A stretch of 64,000 bases of DNA from Agrococcus jejuensis (GTDB taxonomy: Bacteria > Actinomycetota > Actinomycetes > Actinomycetales > Microbacteriaceae). The notes beneath the pieces were generated by a model. That model ran no database searches. It saw only the letters and a list, made by a program, of their open reading frames with translations, and had not been told where the DNA came from. Made by a program: the position numbers and the translations under genes. The stretch lies in assembly GCF_007679035.1 (NCBI RefSeq), contig NZ_VEFR01000002.1, positions 285,245-349,244 on the forward strand, in the 5' to 3' direction. Below, in pieces: positions 18,101 to 25,907 of this stretch; positions within the stretch are counted from its first letter, which is position 1; each line of letters begins with the position of its first letter.

Positions 18101-18556
18101 ATGCGCTTCGCCTGGGTCGACGACGTGATGCTGGCCGACGGACGCGCCGCCGCGACGTTCGCGCAGGAGTGGTTCCGCGATAGCGCGACCGTCGAGGTCG
18201 GCGGCGAGACCTGGCTCTTCCGCAAGGACGGCTTCGGCGGCGACTGGGCCGCGTCGGTCGACGGGGTCGATCGCATCCACGCGCGCAGCACGTCGATGTG
18301 GCGGATGCGGTGGCAGGTGTCGGCGCCGAGCGGCACGTACGAGGTGCAGCGATCGGGCTCGTTCCCGATGGCGACGTTCTCGGTGCTCGCCGGCGGCGCG
18401 GTGGTGGGCGACATCCGGTCGACGGGGTTCTGGACGTACAAGCCCGAGATGCGGGCGCCCGACGCGATGCCCGCCGCCGAGGCCGCGTTCGTGCTGTGGG
18501 TCGTGCGCCGAGCGATCGGCCGGGCGTCGGCTGCTGCGGCGTCGGCGTCCACCTAG
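18101..18556 (+). CDS. Conserved hypothetical protein, Tubby/LURP-like fold possible
   Basis: A 151-residue protein with no signal peptide or membrane segment. The repeated pattern of short beta strands separated by glycines (ETWLFRKDGFGGDWAAS, GTYEVQRSGSFPMATFSVL, AGGAVVGDIRSTGFWTYKPE) resembles the Tubby C-terminal-like/LURP-one fold, but I cannot confirm this. A TAGCGT hexamer ends 6 nt before the ATG, which suggests leaderless transcription. Function unknown. Confidence 0.65.
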   Translation: MRFAWVDDVMLADGRAAATFAQEWFRDSATVEVGGETWLFRKDGFGGDWAASVDGVDRIHARSTSMWRMRWQVSAPSGTYEVQRSGSFPMATFSVLAGGAVVGDIRSTGFWTYKPEMRAPDAMPAAEAAFVLWVVRRAIGRASAAAASAST

Positions 18557-18578
18557 GGCCCTCGAGCGCTCCGACCCG

Positions 18579-18670
18579 TCGCGAGGTGCGGTTTGCCGTC
18601 GCGAGGTGCGGGTGTCCTGTCGAGGTGCGCGGAGAGCCGCACCTCGACGGGACGAGCGCACCTCGCAACG
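18579..18670. repeat. S-family GAGGTGCGC hairpin array, copy S1
   Basis: Two direct GTCGCGAGGTGCGG units lead into a hairpin GTCGAGGTGCG...CGCACCTCGAC (11-bp stem), followed by an inverted GCGCACCTCGCAACGG unit. It lies between two convergent genes (stops at 18556 and 18685), where it could serve as a terminator. Related arrays occur at 48.4 and 50.2 kb. Confidence 0.8.
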
Positions 18671-18684
18671 GATGCGCGCCGGCG

Positions 18685-18975
18685 TCAGCGGCGGTCGCGC
18701 TCCGCGCGCAGCACCGCGAGGCGCGAGCGGTACTCGGTCTCGTCGATGTCGCCGTTCGCGAAGCGGGTCGCGAGCGCCTGCTCCCCCGCCGCGGCGGCGT
18801 GCACGAACGGGCGTCGCCGCATCGAGCGGCGCAGCAGCAGCACGACCGTGACGACGAGCGCGACCCAGAGCAGCGGGATGAGGACGCCGAGGCCCCAGAG
18901 CGGACCGCCGCCGGGTCCCCAGCGCGTGACCTGCTCCGCGAGCATGGGTGCTGCCTGCGTGATGGTGGTGAACAT
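18685..18975 (-). CDS. SHOCT-domain membrane protein
   Basis: The 96-residue protein has one membrane helix (about 28-50), a basic RRSMRRR stop-transfer, and a C-terminal short domain ALATRFANGDIDETEYRSRL that is a clear SHOCT motif (G-[DE]-I-x-E-x-E-[FY]-x-x-[KR]-x-x-[VL]). SHOCT proteins act in membrane protein assembly but precise roles are unknown. AAGGAG precedes the ATG. It lies downstream of the two-component pair in the same direction, about 160 nt away. Confidence 0.85.
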   Translation of the reverse strand: MFTTITQAAPMLAEQVTRWGPGGGPLWGLGVLIPLLWVALVVTVVLLLRRSMRRRPFVHAAAAGEQALATRFANGDIDETEYRSRLAVLRAERDRR

Positions 18976-19138
18976 GCGTGGCTCCTTCTGCCGAGCGGCC
19001 GTCCGACCGCACCCTCAGCGTTTCGCTGCGCGCCGCATCCGCGCGTCCGGCTGCGGGATGCACGTGCAGCCTCCCGCGGGAGGTGGAGCGCAGACCATCC
19101 GCTCCCCGAGGTGCGATCCTGGGAGCGGTCCCGCGGCC

Positions 19139-19804
19139 TCAGCCCCGCGACCACCCGGGGCGCACGAGGCCCGTCTCGTAGGCGAGCACCACGAGGCGCA
19201 CGCGGTCGCGGGCGCCGAGCTTGCCCATCATGCGCGAGACGTGCGTCTTCGTCGTGAGCGGGCTGAGGAAGAGCCGGCCGGCGATCTCCTCGTTCGTGAG
19301 CCCCTCGCCCACGAGCGCCAGCACCTCGCGCTCGCGCTCCGTGAGCTCGGCGAGCGGGGCGGCGTCGACGGGACGGATGCCCTGCGCGACCCGCTCGAGC
19401 AGGCGGCGGGTGACGGATGGGCTGAGCAGCGCGTCCCCCTCGGCCGCGACGCGCACGGCGCGCAGCAGGTCGACCGGATCGGCGTCCTTCACGACGTAGC
19501 CGCTCGCGCCCGCGACGATCGCCTCGCCCACGAGCTCGTCGAGCTCGAACGTCGTGACGACGACGATGCGCGTCGCCGCCAGCGCATCGTCGGCGACGAT
19601 CTGCCGCGTCGCCCACAGGCCGTCGCGGCCGGGCATGCGGATGTCCATGAGCACGACGTCGGGCCGCTCGGCGCGCACGAGCGCCACGGCGGTCTCGCCC
19701 GTCGCCGCCTCGCCCACGACGTGCATGTCGCCCTCGGACTCGACGAGCGCACGCAGGCCGGCGCGGATGAGCGCCTGGTCGTCGACGATCGCGACGCGGA
19801 TCAT
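19139..19804 (-). CDS. NarL/LuxR-type response regulator
   Basis: The 221-residue protein has a receiver domain (1-120) with acidic pocket Asp8-Asp9, phosphoacceptor Asp54 (VLMDIRMPG) and conserved Thr/Lys (VVTTF, VKDADP), followed by a LuxR helix-turn-helix (LTEREREVLALVGEGLTNEE, SPLTTKTHVSRMMGKL). It overlaps the histidine kinase gene by 4 nt (ATGA), so the two are coupled and should be a cognate pair. A transcription factor acting on DNA after phosphorylation; its targets are unknown. Confidence 0.95.
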   Translation of the reverse strand: MIRVAIVDDQALIRAGLRALVESEGDMHVVGEAATGETAVALVRAERPDVVLMDIRMPGRDGLWATRQIVADDALAATRIVVVTTFELDELVGEAIVAGASGYVVKDADPVDLLRAVRVAAEGDALLSPSVTRRLLERVAQGIRPVDAAPLAELTEREREVLALVGEGLTNEEIAGRLFLSPLTTKTHVSRMMGKLGARDRVRLVVLAYETGLVRPGWSRG

Positions 19805-20964
19805 GCGGCTCCCTCCGGGAACGTGGCGACGACCGCGAAGCCGTGGCCGCGAGGGCCGGCGTCGAGCGTGCCGCCGAGCAGGGCGGCGCGCTCGCGCATG
19901 CCGAGGATGCCCGTGCCGGCGCCCGGGCTCGGCGGGCTCGCGGTCGCGGGACCGTCGTCGACGACGGCCGCCCGCGCAGCATCCGACTCGCGGGCGAGCG
20001 ACACCGTGACGTGCGTGCCGGGCGCGTGACGGGCGGCGTTCGTGAGGGCCTCGCGCACGATGCGCACGATCGCCGACTGGATCGCCGTCGACGGGCGAGG
20101 CTGCAGCGCATCCTCCAGCTCGACGCGGATGCCCATGGACGTCGCGCTCGCGACGATGGCGTCGAGCGCGTCGAGGCTCGCCTCGGGCACGAGCGGCCCG
20201 TCGGCCTCGCCGCGCAGCACGCCCAGCATGTGGCGCACGTCGTCGAGCGCCTGCCGACTCGTGTCGCGGATGGTCGCGAGGGCCTCGGTCGCGCGCGCCG
20301 GCTCGCGGTCGGCGAGGTGCAGGGCGACGCCCGCCTGCACCGAGATCGAGGAGAGCGAGTGCGCGAGCACGTCGTGCAGCTCGCGCGCCATCGCCTCGCG
20401 CTCGCGGGCGTGGCGCGTGCGCGCCTGCTCGTCGGCCTGCTCGCGGGCGATGCGCTCCTGCTCGCGGCGAGCACGACGGGCGGTCGAGATGACGAGCACG
20501 ATCGTGAGCGCGACGCACGTCATGACGGTGCCGACGATCCAGCCTCGCGACAGCCCCGTGACCGCGATGGTCGCGACCGTGACGGTGAGGGAGCCGACGA
20601 TGCCGGCGACCGCCCACGTCGCGGCGCCGCGGCGCACGGCGAGCACGATCGCGAAGGCGTACGGCAGCGCACCGAGCGGCGGCGGCCACGGCACGAGGAT
20701 CCACGTCGCCGTCGCCGCGACCGCCACGACGACCGTCGCGGCGCGGGGCCAGCGGTCGATCGCGAGCAGGCCGAGGGATGCCACGGCCCCGGCGACGATG
20801 CTCGCGGCCGCGAGGCCGGGCACGAGGTGGGCGACGCCCGGCACGTGCCAGGTGGCGTCCGCGCGAGCGACGAGCGCGACGCGGCCGATGCCGGCGCCCG
20901 TCACGAGCACGAACGAGAGGATCGCGCCCAGGACCGCGAGTCTCGACGGGCGCGGATGCGGCAT
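19801..20964 (-). CDS. DesK-type sensor histidine kinase
   Basis: The protein starting MPHPRPSRLAV is 387 residues, with about five membrane helices in the first 160 residues, a coiled linker rich in Arg/Glu, a HisKA_3 dimerisation box (MARELHDVLAHSLSSIS, His197) and an HATPase domain (REALTNAARHA N box, GTGILGMRERAALLGGTL). I chose 20964 over the ATG at 21054 because TACGCT ends 6 nt before it, giving a leaderless start, and because the extra 30 residues are not family-like. No extracytoplasmic domain of size is present, so the signal is probably sensed in or at the membrane. Confidence 0.92.
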   Translation of the reverse strand: MPHPRPSRLAVLGAILSFVLVTGAGIGRVALVARADATWHVPGVAHLVPGLAAASIVAGAVASLGLLAIDRWPRAATVVVAVAATATWILVPWPPPLGALPYAFAIVLAVRRGAATWAVAGIVGSLTVTVATIAVTGLSRGWIVGTVMTCVALTIVLVISTARRARREQERIAREQADEQARTRHAREREAMARELHDVLAHSLSSISVQAGVALHLADREPARATEALATIRDTSRQALDDVRHMLGVLRGEADGPLVPEASLDALDAIVASATSMGIRVELEDALQPRPSTAIQSAIVRIVREALTNAARHAPGTHVTVSLARESDAARAAVVDDGPATASPPSPGAGTGILGMRERAALLGGTLDAGPRGHGFAVVATFPEGAA

Positions 20965-21135
20965 GGCGTCAGCGTAGCCAGCGCGGCGCGCAGCGGGCGT
21001 CCGCTCGCGGGAGGCGCTCGCCGCCTCCCCCGGGAGGCCCGTGGTCTCCGCCATGACGAGATGTGACGCCGGCAGCGCGTCACATGACGTCGCCTCCCTG
21101 CCATCCGTCGGGGGACGCCGCTACGGTTCCAGGCC

Positions 21136-22149
21136 ATGGCGAACCTCCCCGTCCTCGACCTCTCCGACCTCGACCGCGGCGCGGCATCCGCCGCGTCGTT
21201 CCGCACCCGCCTGCGCGAGGCCACGCGCGACGTCGGCTTCCTCTACCTCGTCGGCCACGGCATCGACCCCGACCTGCAGAGCCGCGTGCACGGCCTCGCC
21301 CGGGCGTTCTTCGCGCTGCCCGAGGAGGAGAAGCTGAGCATCGAGAACACGTCGAGCCCGCACTTCCGCGGCTACACGCGCGTCGGCGGCGAGCGCACCG
21401 AGGGCAAGGTCGACTGGCGCGAGCAGATCGACATCGGGCCCGAGCGCGGCGCGGTCGACCGAGCGGATGCGGACTACTGGCGGCTCGAGGGCCCCAACCT
21501 GTGGCCGGAGGCGCTGCCCGAGCTCGAGGTCGTGCTGCACGAGTGGCACGACCGGCTCGCCGACGTGGGCCAGCGGCTGCTCGCCGCGTGGGCCGAGTCG
21601 CTCGGCGCGCCCGCCGACGCCTTCGACGCCGCGTTCGCCGAGCCCTTCACGCTCATCAAGGTCGTGCGCTACCCCGGCTCCGACGCCCGCCGCGCGGGCC
21701 AGGGCGTCGGCGCGCACAAGGACTCCGGCGTGCTCACGCTGCTGTGGGTCGAGCCCGGCAAGGACGGCCTGCAGGTGGAGATCGACGGCGAGTGGGTGGA
21801 TGCGCCGCCCATCGAGGGCGCGTTCGTCGTGAACATCGGCGAGCTGCTCGAGCACGCCACCGGCGGCTACCTGCAGGCGACCCGGCACCGCGTGCTCTCG
21901 CCGCCCGCTGGCAGTGACCGCGTGTCGATCCCGTTCTTCTTCAACCCGGCGCTCGACGCGCAGATCCCGCTGCTCGACCTGCCGCCCGAGCTCGCCGCCG
22001 ACGCTCGCGGCGTCTCGCAGGATCCCGCGAACCCCATCCACTCGACGTACGGCGAGAACGCGCTGAAGTCGCGGCTGCGCGCGCATCCCGACGTCGCGGC
22101 GATCCACCATGCCGACCTCGTCGCCAGGCGAGCGGCGGCCGTCGCCTAG
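21136..22149 (+). CDS. Isopenicillin N synthase-like 2OG-Fe(II) oxygenase
   Basis: The 337-residue protein shows the N-terminal DIOX_N domain (LPVLDLSDL, REATRDVGFLYLVGHGI) and the iron-binding triad His194-x-Asp196 (GAHKDSG) and His251 (ATRHRV), followed by the 2-oxoglutarate-binding Arg/Ser (DRVSIPFFF). It should couple 2-oxoglutarate decarboxylation to oxidation of an unidentified substrate. A TACGGT hexamer 8 nt before the ATG suggests near-leaderless transcription. It is divergent from the sensor kinase and its 3' end overlaps the convergent aminotransferase by 4 nt. The substrate cannot be inferred from context. Confidence 0.9.
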   Translation: MANLPVLDLSDLDRGAASAASFRTRLREATRDVGFLYLVGHGIDPDLQSRVHGLARAFFALPEEEKLSIENTSSPHFRGYTRVGGERTEGKVDWREQIDIGPERGAVDRADADYWRLEGPNLWPEALPELEVVLHEWHDRLADVGQRLLAAWAESLGAPADAFDAAFAEPFTLIKVVRYPGSDARRAGQGVGAHKDSGVLTLLWVEPGKDGLQVEIDGEWVDAPPIEGAFVVNIGELLEHATGGYLQATRHRVLSPPAGSDRVSIPFFFNPALDAQIPLLDLPPELAADARGVSQDPANPIHSTYGENALKSRLRAHPDVAAIHHADLVARRAAAVA

Positions 22150-23285
22150 GGACGCGTCGGGAGGGCGCGCAGGCCGCGCTCGATCGTCTCGGGGCGCGCG
22201 GCGAGGCAGATGCGGATCCACCCCTCGCCAGAGCGTCCGAACGCCGAGCCGGGGGCCACGGCGACGCGATCCTGCAGCAGCAGCCGCTCCGCCCACGCCG
22301 CGACGTCGCCGCCCGAGACGTGCGAGACGTCGATCCACAGGTACATGGCGCCGTCGGGGGTCAGGTGCGGGATGCCCGCCTCCGCGAGGATGCCGGCTGC
22401 GAGCTCGAGGTTCGCGCGATAGTGCTCGCGCGCGACCGCCACGGCATCCTGCGGCCCGGTGAGCGCGGCGAGCGCCGCCCGCTGGTCGGGCGACGCGACG
22501 CACGAGATGATCGCCTCCTGCAGCGTGCGCATCCGCTCCGCGAGCCCGGAGGGCACCGTGAGGAACCCGACGCGCGCGCCGGTCATGGCGTACGACTTGG
22601 ACACGGAGTGCACGCCGAGCACGCGCCCGTCGCCGTCGAGCGCCTGCGGGCTCACGTGCGCGCCGGCCCACACGAGATGCTCGTACACCTCGTCGCTCAC
22701 GACCCACAGATCGTGGTCGCGCGCGAGGTCGAGGATCGCCTGGATGGTCTCGCGCGGCAGCACGACGCCCAGCGGGTTCGAGGGTGTGTTGAGCACGATG
22801 GCCCGCGTGCGGTCGGTGACGAGCGCGCGGATGGCATCGACGTCGGGCAGGAACGTCGGCGGCTGCAACGCGTACGGCACGGCGCGCGCCGAGAGCATCG
22901 CGGGCGCCATCGAGAACGTCGTGTAGCCGGGGTCGGGCACGAGCACCTCGTCGCCCGGCTGCAGCACGAGCGTCATCGCGAGGTGGATCGCCTGCGTGCC
23001 GCCCACCGTGACCCACACGCGCTCGCGGTCGAGCTCGACGCCCTGCTCGCGGCGTTGCTGCTCGACGAACGCGTCGCGCAGCGCGGGCAGGCCGCCGTTG
23101 GGACCGTACGACGTGTCGTCGGCGAGCCAGGCGGCGGCGCCGGCGTCGAGGATGTGCTGGGCGACGGGCTGATCGGGCTCGCCGACGGCGAGCATGGCGA
23201 CGTCGTCGAGCTGCAGCGCGATCTCGAAGATGCGACGGATGCCCGAGGCGGGCACGGCGTCGATGTGGTGGGCGATGCGGGGCAC
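22146..23285 (-). CDS. PLP-dependent class I/II aminotransferase
   Basis: The 379-residue protein has the fold type I landmarks: DTSYGPNGGLPALRDAF, the VTVGGTQAIHLA start of the cofactor pocket, NTPSNPLGVVL, DEVYEHLVW, the Schiff-base lysine Lys230 in SVSKSYAM, and the C-terminal RICLAARPE with the substrate-carboxylate Arg. The closest type is an aspartate/aromatic aminotransferase of family AT-I. The GTG start is preceded by TAGGCT at 6 nt (leaderless). The substrate is not determined. Confidence 0.92.
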   Translation of the reverse strand: MPRIAHHIDAVPASGIRRIFEIALQLDDVAMLAVGEPDQPVAQHILDAGAAAWLADDTSYGPNGGLPALRDAFVEQQRREQGVELDRERVWVTVGGTQAIHLAMTLVLQPGDEVLVPDPGYTTFSMAPAMLSARAVPYALQPPTFLPDVDAIRALVTDRTRAIVLNTPSNPLGVVLPRETIQAILDLARDHDLWVVSDEVYEHLVWAGAHVSPQALDGDGRVLGVHSVSKSYAMTGARVGFLTVPSGLAERMRTLQEAIISCVASPDQRAALAALTGPQDAVAVAREHYRANLELAAGILAEAGIPHLTPDGAMYLWIDVSHVSGGDVAAWAERLLLQDRVAVAPGSAFGRSGEGWIRICLAARPETIERGLRALPTRP

Positions 23286-23348
23286 GTCGCCAGCCTAGGT
23301 TCGCGGCCTCCGCGCCGCGCAGGCGAGGTGCGCGCCTACCCTGGAGGG

Positions 23349-23714
23349 ATGTTCACGCGACGCGAGGCCGCCATCCGGCTCGACATCCCGGTCGAGATGG
23401 CCCAGCGCCACGGCATCCCGGCGACGATGCGCGACGCCGAGCTCTCGGCGATCGAGGCCGACCCGCCCGCGTGGCTCGCGCAGTCGCGGGCCAACCGCCG
23501 CCCCGGTGCCCGGCCCGTGTGGATGCGCCTCGAGTGCGCCGTCTGCGGGCTCGAGGAGTGGGAGCGGCCGAAGAAGTGGTGGCCCGACTTCACGATGCTC
23601 GTGTGCGACCGGCACGACCCGTCGGAGGCGCCCCGCCGCGCTGCGGGCACCGTGCGCTCGGAGATCGAGGGCGTCGGCACGCGATTCGTGGGGATCGTCG
23701 ACTCCCCCGCCTGA
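23349..23714 (+). CDS. Hypothetical protein with a zinc-binding-like cysteine cluster (DUF5997-like start)
   Basis: A 121-residue protein whose first 60 residues (REAAIRLDIPVEMAQRHGIP, LSAIEADPPAWLAQSRAN, RPGARPVWMRLE) recall DUF5997 proteins. It then carries CAVCGLEEWERPKKWWPDF and VCDRHDP, a C-x2-C and C-x-x-H arrangement that could bind zinc. TACCCT ends 6 nt before the ATG; a GGAGGG lies in the same gap, so the transcript may be leaderless. Function unknown. Confidence 0.65.
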   Translation: MFTRREAAIRLDIPVEMAQRHGIPATMRDAELSAIEADPPAWLAQSRANRRPGARPVWMRLECAVCGLEEWERPKKWWPDFTMLVCDRHDPSEAPRRAAGTVRSEIEGVGTRFVGIVDSPA

Positions 23715-23737
23715 TGCGCTGACCGCCGCGCTCCCAT

Positions 23738-24035
23738 CAGCTCATCGAGGAGCGCGCGAGCCCCCACCAGCTGGTCGAGGAGCGCGCGAGCCCGAAGGGC
23801 GAGCACGCGTCACGAGACCACGCGAGCGCTGCTCCCGCCCAGCCACGCGCGAGGTCGCGTCGAGCGGGCACGTCGCGAGGTCTCGTGACGGCTGCAGCCT
23901 TCGGCTGCGGCCTCCTCGACCAGCTGCGGGGCGTCGACGGGCGGCAGCGGACGACGCGCAGGGTCGCGTCGAGCGGGCAGGTCGCGTGGTCTCGTGACGG
24001 CTCCTCGCTGCGCTCGGGGCCTCCTCGACCAGCTG
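23738..24035. repeat. R-family element, composite copy R2
   Basis: The gene-free interval 23715-24077 is almost wholly filled by R sequence: an extra left arm (23738-23760), a complete inverted pair with the core in reverse orientation (23768-23926), and a second right arm (about 23970-24035, TCTCGTGACG to CTCCTCGACCAGCTG). The variable hairpins between conserved blocks differ (GCAGCCTTCGGCTGC, CTCGCTGCGCTCG). It separates two convergent genes. Confidence 0.8.
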
Positions 24036-24077
24036 GAAGGAGGGCGTCGCCGAGCGGCAGCGGACGAACCTGGCGCG

Positions 24078-24992
24078 TCAGCGGCCGAGCGTCTCCACGA
24101 GGCGCACGAGGTTGCGGGTCGCCATCGTCACCGTGAGCGGGCCGACGCGCGGCACGAACGCCGACGCGACCTCCATCGCGGAGTCGTCGAAGTTCCGGCG
24201 CTCGGCCACGTTGACGAGCAGCGCGCCGGGCTTCAGCTCGGCGCCCGTGATGGGCTCGAACGCCGCCGCGGGCACGGCCGACACGACGACGTCGGCCTCG
24301 GCGAGCGCCTCGGCGCGCGTCGCGGTGGAGTCGCGCACGTCGTGGGTGTGGCGTCCGATCGCGGGCTCGAGCACGAGCGAGCCATGCACGTCGAGCGAGT
24401 ACACGCGCGCTCCGTCGTTCGCGAGCATCGCCGCGAGCGGGCGGCCGACGATGTCGGAGCGGTTGACGACGCACGCCGTGAGCCCCTCGAGCGGCGCCTC
24501 CGAGCCCTCGCCGCGCATCCCCGCGTGCTGCAGCAGCTTGAGGATCGCGAGCGGCGTGCATGGCAGGATCGCGCGGTGCGTGCCGGCGTCGTCGACGAAG
24601 CGGCGGTTCTCGTAGAGCAGGCGGCTCCAGAACGAGTGCATGCCCTCGATGTCCTTGCGGGGGTCGACGAGCTCGCGCAGCCACCGGTCGGCGATCGGAT
24701 CGATGAGCGGGTAGTAGAGGAAGACGCCGTCGACCTCGCGGTCGCCGTTCGCGGCGGCGATCGCCGCCTCCACCTCGTCGAGGGCGACGTGCCGCACCTC
24801 CATGGCGATGCCCACGGCCTCGCATCCCTTGACCGCGTATCGCGCGTACGTCGCCGCGGGCCCGTCGTGCTGGCTGAGGATGCCGACGACGCGCAGGGTG
24901 CGGCCACGCTCGGCCAGCGCGGAGACGGAGGCGCGCACCTCGTCGCGGTAGGCGCGGGCGACCTCGGACGGGTCGACGACGATGGCGGTCAT
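24078..24992 (-). CDS. Mtd1-like 5,10-methylene-THF dehydrogenase (FolD superfamily, cyclohydrolase Lys absent)
   Basis: The 304-residue protein belongs to the FolD superfamily but looks like the monofunctional yeast Mtd1 branch: PCTPLAILKLLQ, CVVNRSDIVGRPLAAMLAND and DGARVYSLDV match that branch rather than FolD (PCTPxGxxxLL, VGRSxIVGxP). Around residues 49-57 (YARYAVKGC) the conserved Tyr49 is kept, but the position of the essential cyclohydrolase Lys (4 residues before the Cys) is Ala53. It should therefore oxidise methylene-THF to methenyl-THF but not hydrolyse the product. The gene overlaps the upstream FchA-like gene by 4 nt, and that partner probably supplies the missing cyclohydrolase step. 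The alignment was made by eye. Confidence 0.8.
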   Translation of the reverse strand: MTAIVVDPSEVARAYRDEVRASVSALAERGRTLRVVGILSQHDGPAATYARYAVKGCEAVGIAMEVRHVALDEVEAAIAAANGDREVDGVFLYYPLIDPIADRWLRELVDPRKDIEGMHSFWSRLLYENRRFVDDAGTHRAILPCTPLAILKLLQHAGMRGEGSEAPLEGLTACVVNRSDIVGRPLAAMLANDGARVYSLDVHGSLVLEPAIGRHTHDVRDSTATRAEALAEADVVVSAVPAAAFEPITGAELKPGALLVNVAERRNFDDSAMEVASAFVPRVGPLTVTMATRNLVRLVETLGR

Positions 24993-25600
24993 GCGGATTC
25001 CTCGCTCTGCAGGGCGGTGACGATGGCGTCCCACGCGCGCTGCCTGCGCTCGTGGAGCGCGGGCTCGCCATCGAGGCCCGCGAGGTTGACGTCGGCGGTG
25101 CGGATCGCCGCGCGTGCGGCGCCGAGCAGCAGGTCGCGGCCGGCGAGCACGTCGCTGCGCACGCCGGACCGCACGAGCGGCTCGACCGCGAGCGAGAAGG
25201 CGACGGCCTCGAGCGCCGCATCCGCGACGTCGAGCGGGGCGACGGTGGCGACGACCGTCTCGACGCGGATGGCGGCGGTGCGGTCGGCGCGCTCGGCGTC
25301 GTCGGCGCGCGGCATCCGGTACGCCTCCATGAGCGCCTCGAAGACCTCGACGTCGGCGTCGACCGCCGCATGCAGGGTCGTGAGGATGCCCTCGCCGCGC
25401 GTGCGCGCCTCGCGCAGCGTCGCGGCGGCATCCTCGTCGGTGCTCTTCGCGCCGAGCGTGACGTCGATGGCCATGAGCACGAGCCCGGCTCCGAGCGACG
25501 CGGCGTGCGCGGCGATCGAGCCGCCGCCGGGCGTCGGATCGGCGGATGCGGTGCGCCGCAGCAGCTCGTCGCCGGACGCGGCCCACAGACTCTCGCTCAC
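24989..25600 (-). CDS. fchA: FchA-like methenyl-THF cyclohydrolase / formimino-THF cyclodeaminase family
   Basis: The 203-residue all-helical protein has the family N-terminus ASADPTPGGGSIAAHAASLG (Gly-rich loop), a central VEVFEALMEAYRMPR segment and a closing LLLGAARAAIRTADVNL, matching the FTCD_C/FchA family. It would hydrolyse 5,10-methenyl-THF to 10-formyl-THF, or deaminate formimino-THF. No histidine-degradation gene is nearby, and its ATGA overlap with an Mtd1-like dehydrogenase favours the cyclohydrolase role. The GTG start has TATCGT 8 nt upstream. Confidence 0.82.
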   Translation of the reverse strand: MSESLWAASGDELLRRTASADPTPGGGSIAAHAASLGAGLVLMAIDVTLGAKSTDEDAAATLREARTRGEGILTTLHAAVDADVEVFEALMEAYRMPRADDAERADRTAAIRVETVVATVAPLDVADAALEAVAFSLAVEPLVRSGVRSDVLAGRDLLLGAARAAIRTADVNLAGLDGEPALHERRQRAWDAIVTALQSEESA

Positions 25601-25675
25601 GTGCTGCGACGATACCGGGCGGCGGCGGTGGTGGATGCGCGGGTCCGGTCCGGGCCGCGGGCCCGCTGCCCTCCC

Positions 25676-25835
25676 CAGCTGGTCGAGGAGGCCCCGAGCG
25701 CCAGCGAGGAGCCGTCACGAGACCGCCTGACGTGCCCGCTCGACGCGACCATGCGCGTGCCCGGGCGGGAGCGGCGGTCGCGTGGTCTCGTGACGCGTGC
25801 TCGGCCGTCGGCCTCGCGCGCTCCTCGACCAGCTC
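25676..25835. repeat. R-family element, copy R3
   Basis: Left arm CAGCTGGTCGAGGAG with a CCGAGCGCCAGCGAGG hairpin, CACGAGACC block, shared core and right arm ending CTCCTCGACCAGCTC. It occupies most of the 307-nt gap 25601-25907 between fchA and the acyl-CoA oxidase gene, upstream of a strong terminator hairpin. Confidence 0.8.
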
Positions 25836-25859
25836 GGGGTCGGCAGCCGCACGGACGAG

Positions 25860-25892
25860 CGGGCGGGCGCATCCATCGGATGCGCCCGCCCG
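25860..25892. terminator. Terminator hairpin after the acyl-CoA oxidase gene
   Basis: CGGGCGGGCGCATCC and its exact complement form a 15-bp stem with a 3-nt loop, 15 nt past the stop at 25908. The stem again contains the GCATCC/GGATGC word seen in the terminator at 10592. Confidence 0.75.
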
Positions 25893-25907
25893 TCGAGCCC
25901 TGGAGCC

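Noticed and set aside
24078..24992. Annotating this gene simply as bifunctional folD
   Set aside because: The cyclohydrolase Lys position is Ala and the motifs follow the Mtd1 branch; the coupled FchA gene gives an alternative source of that activity.
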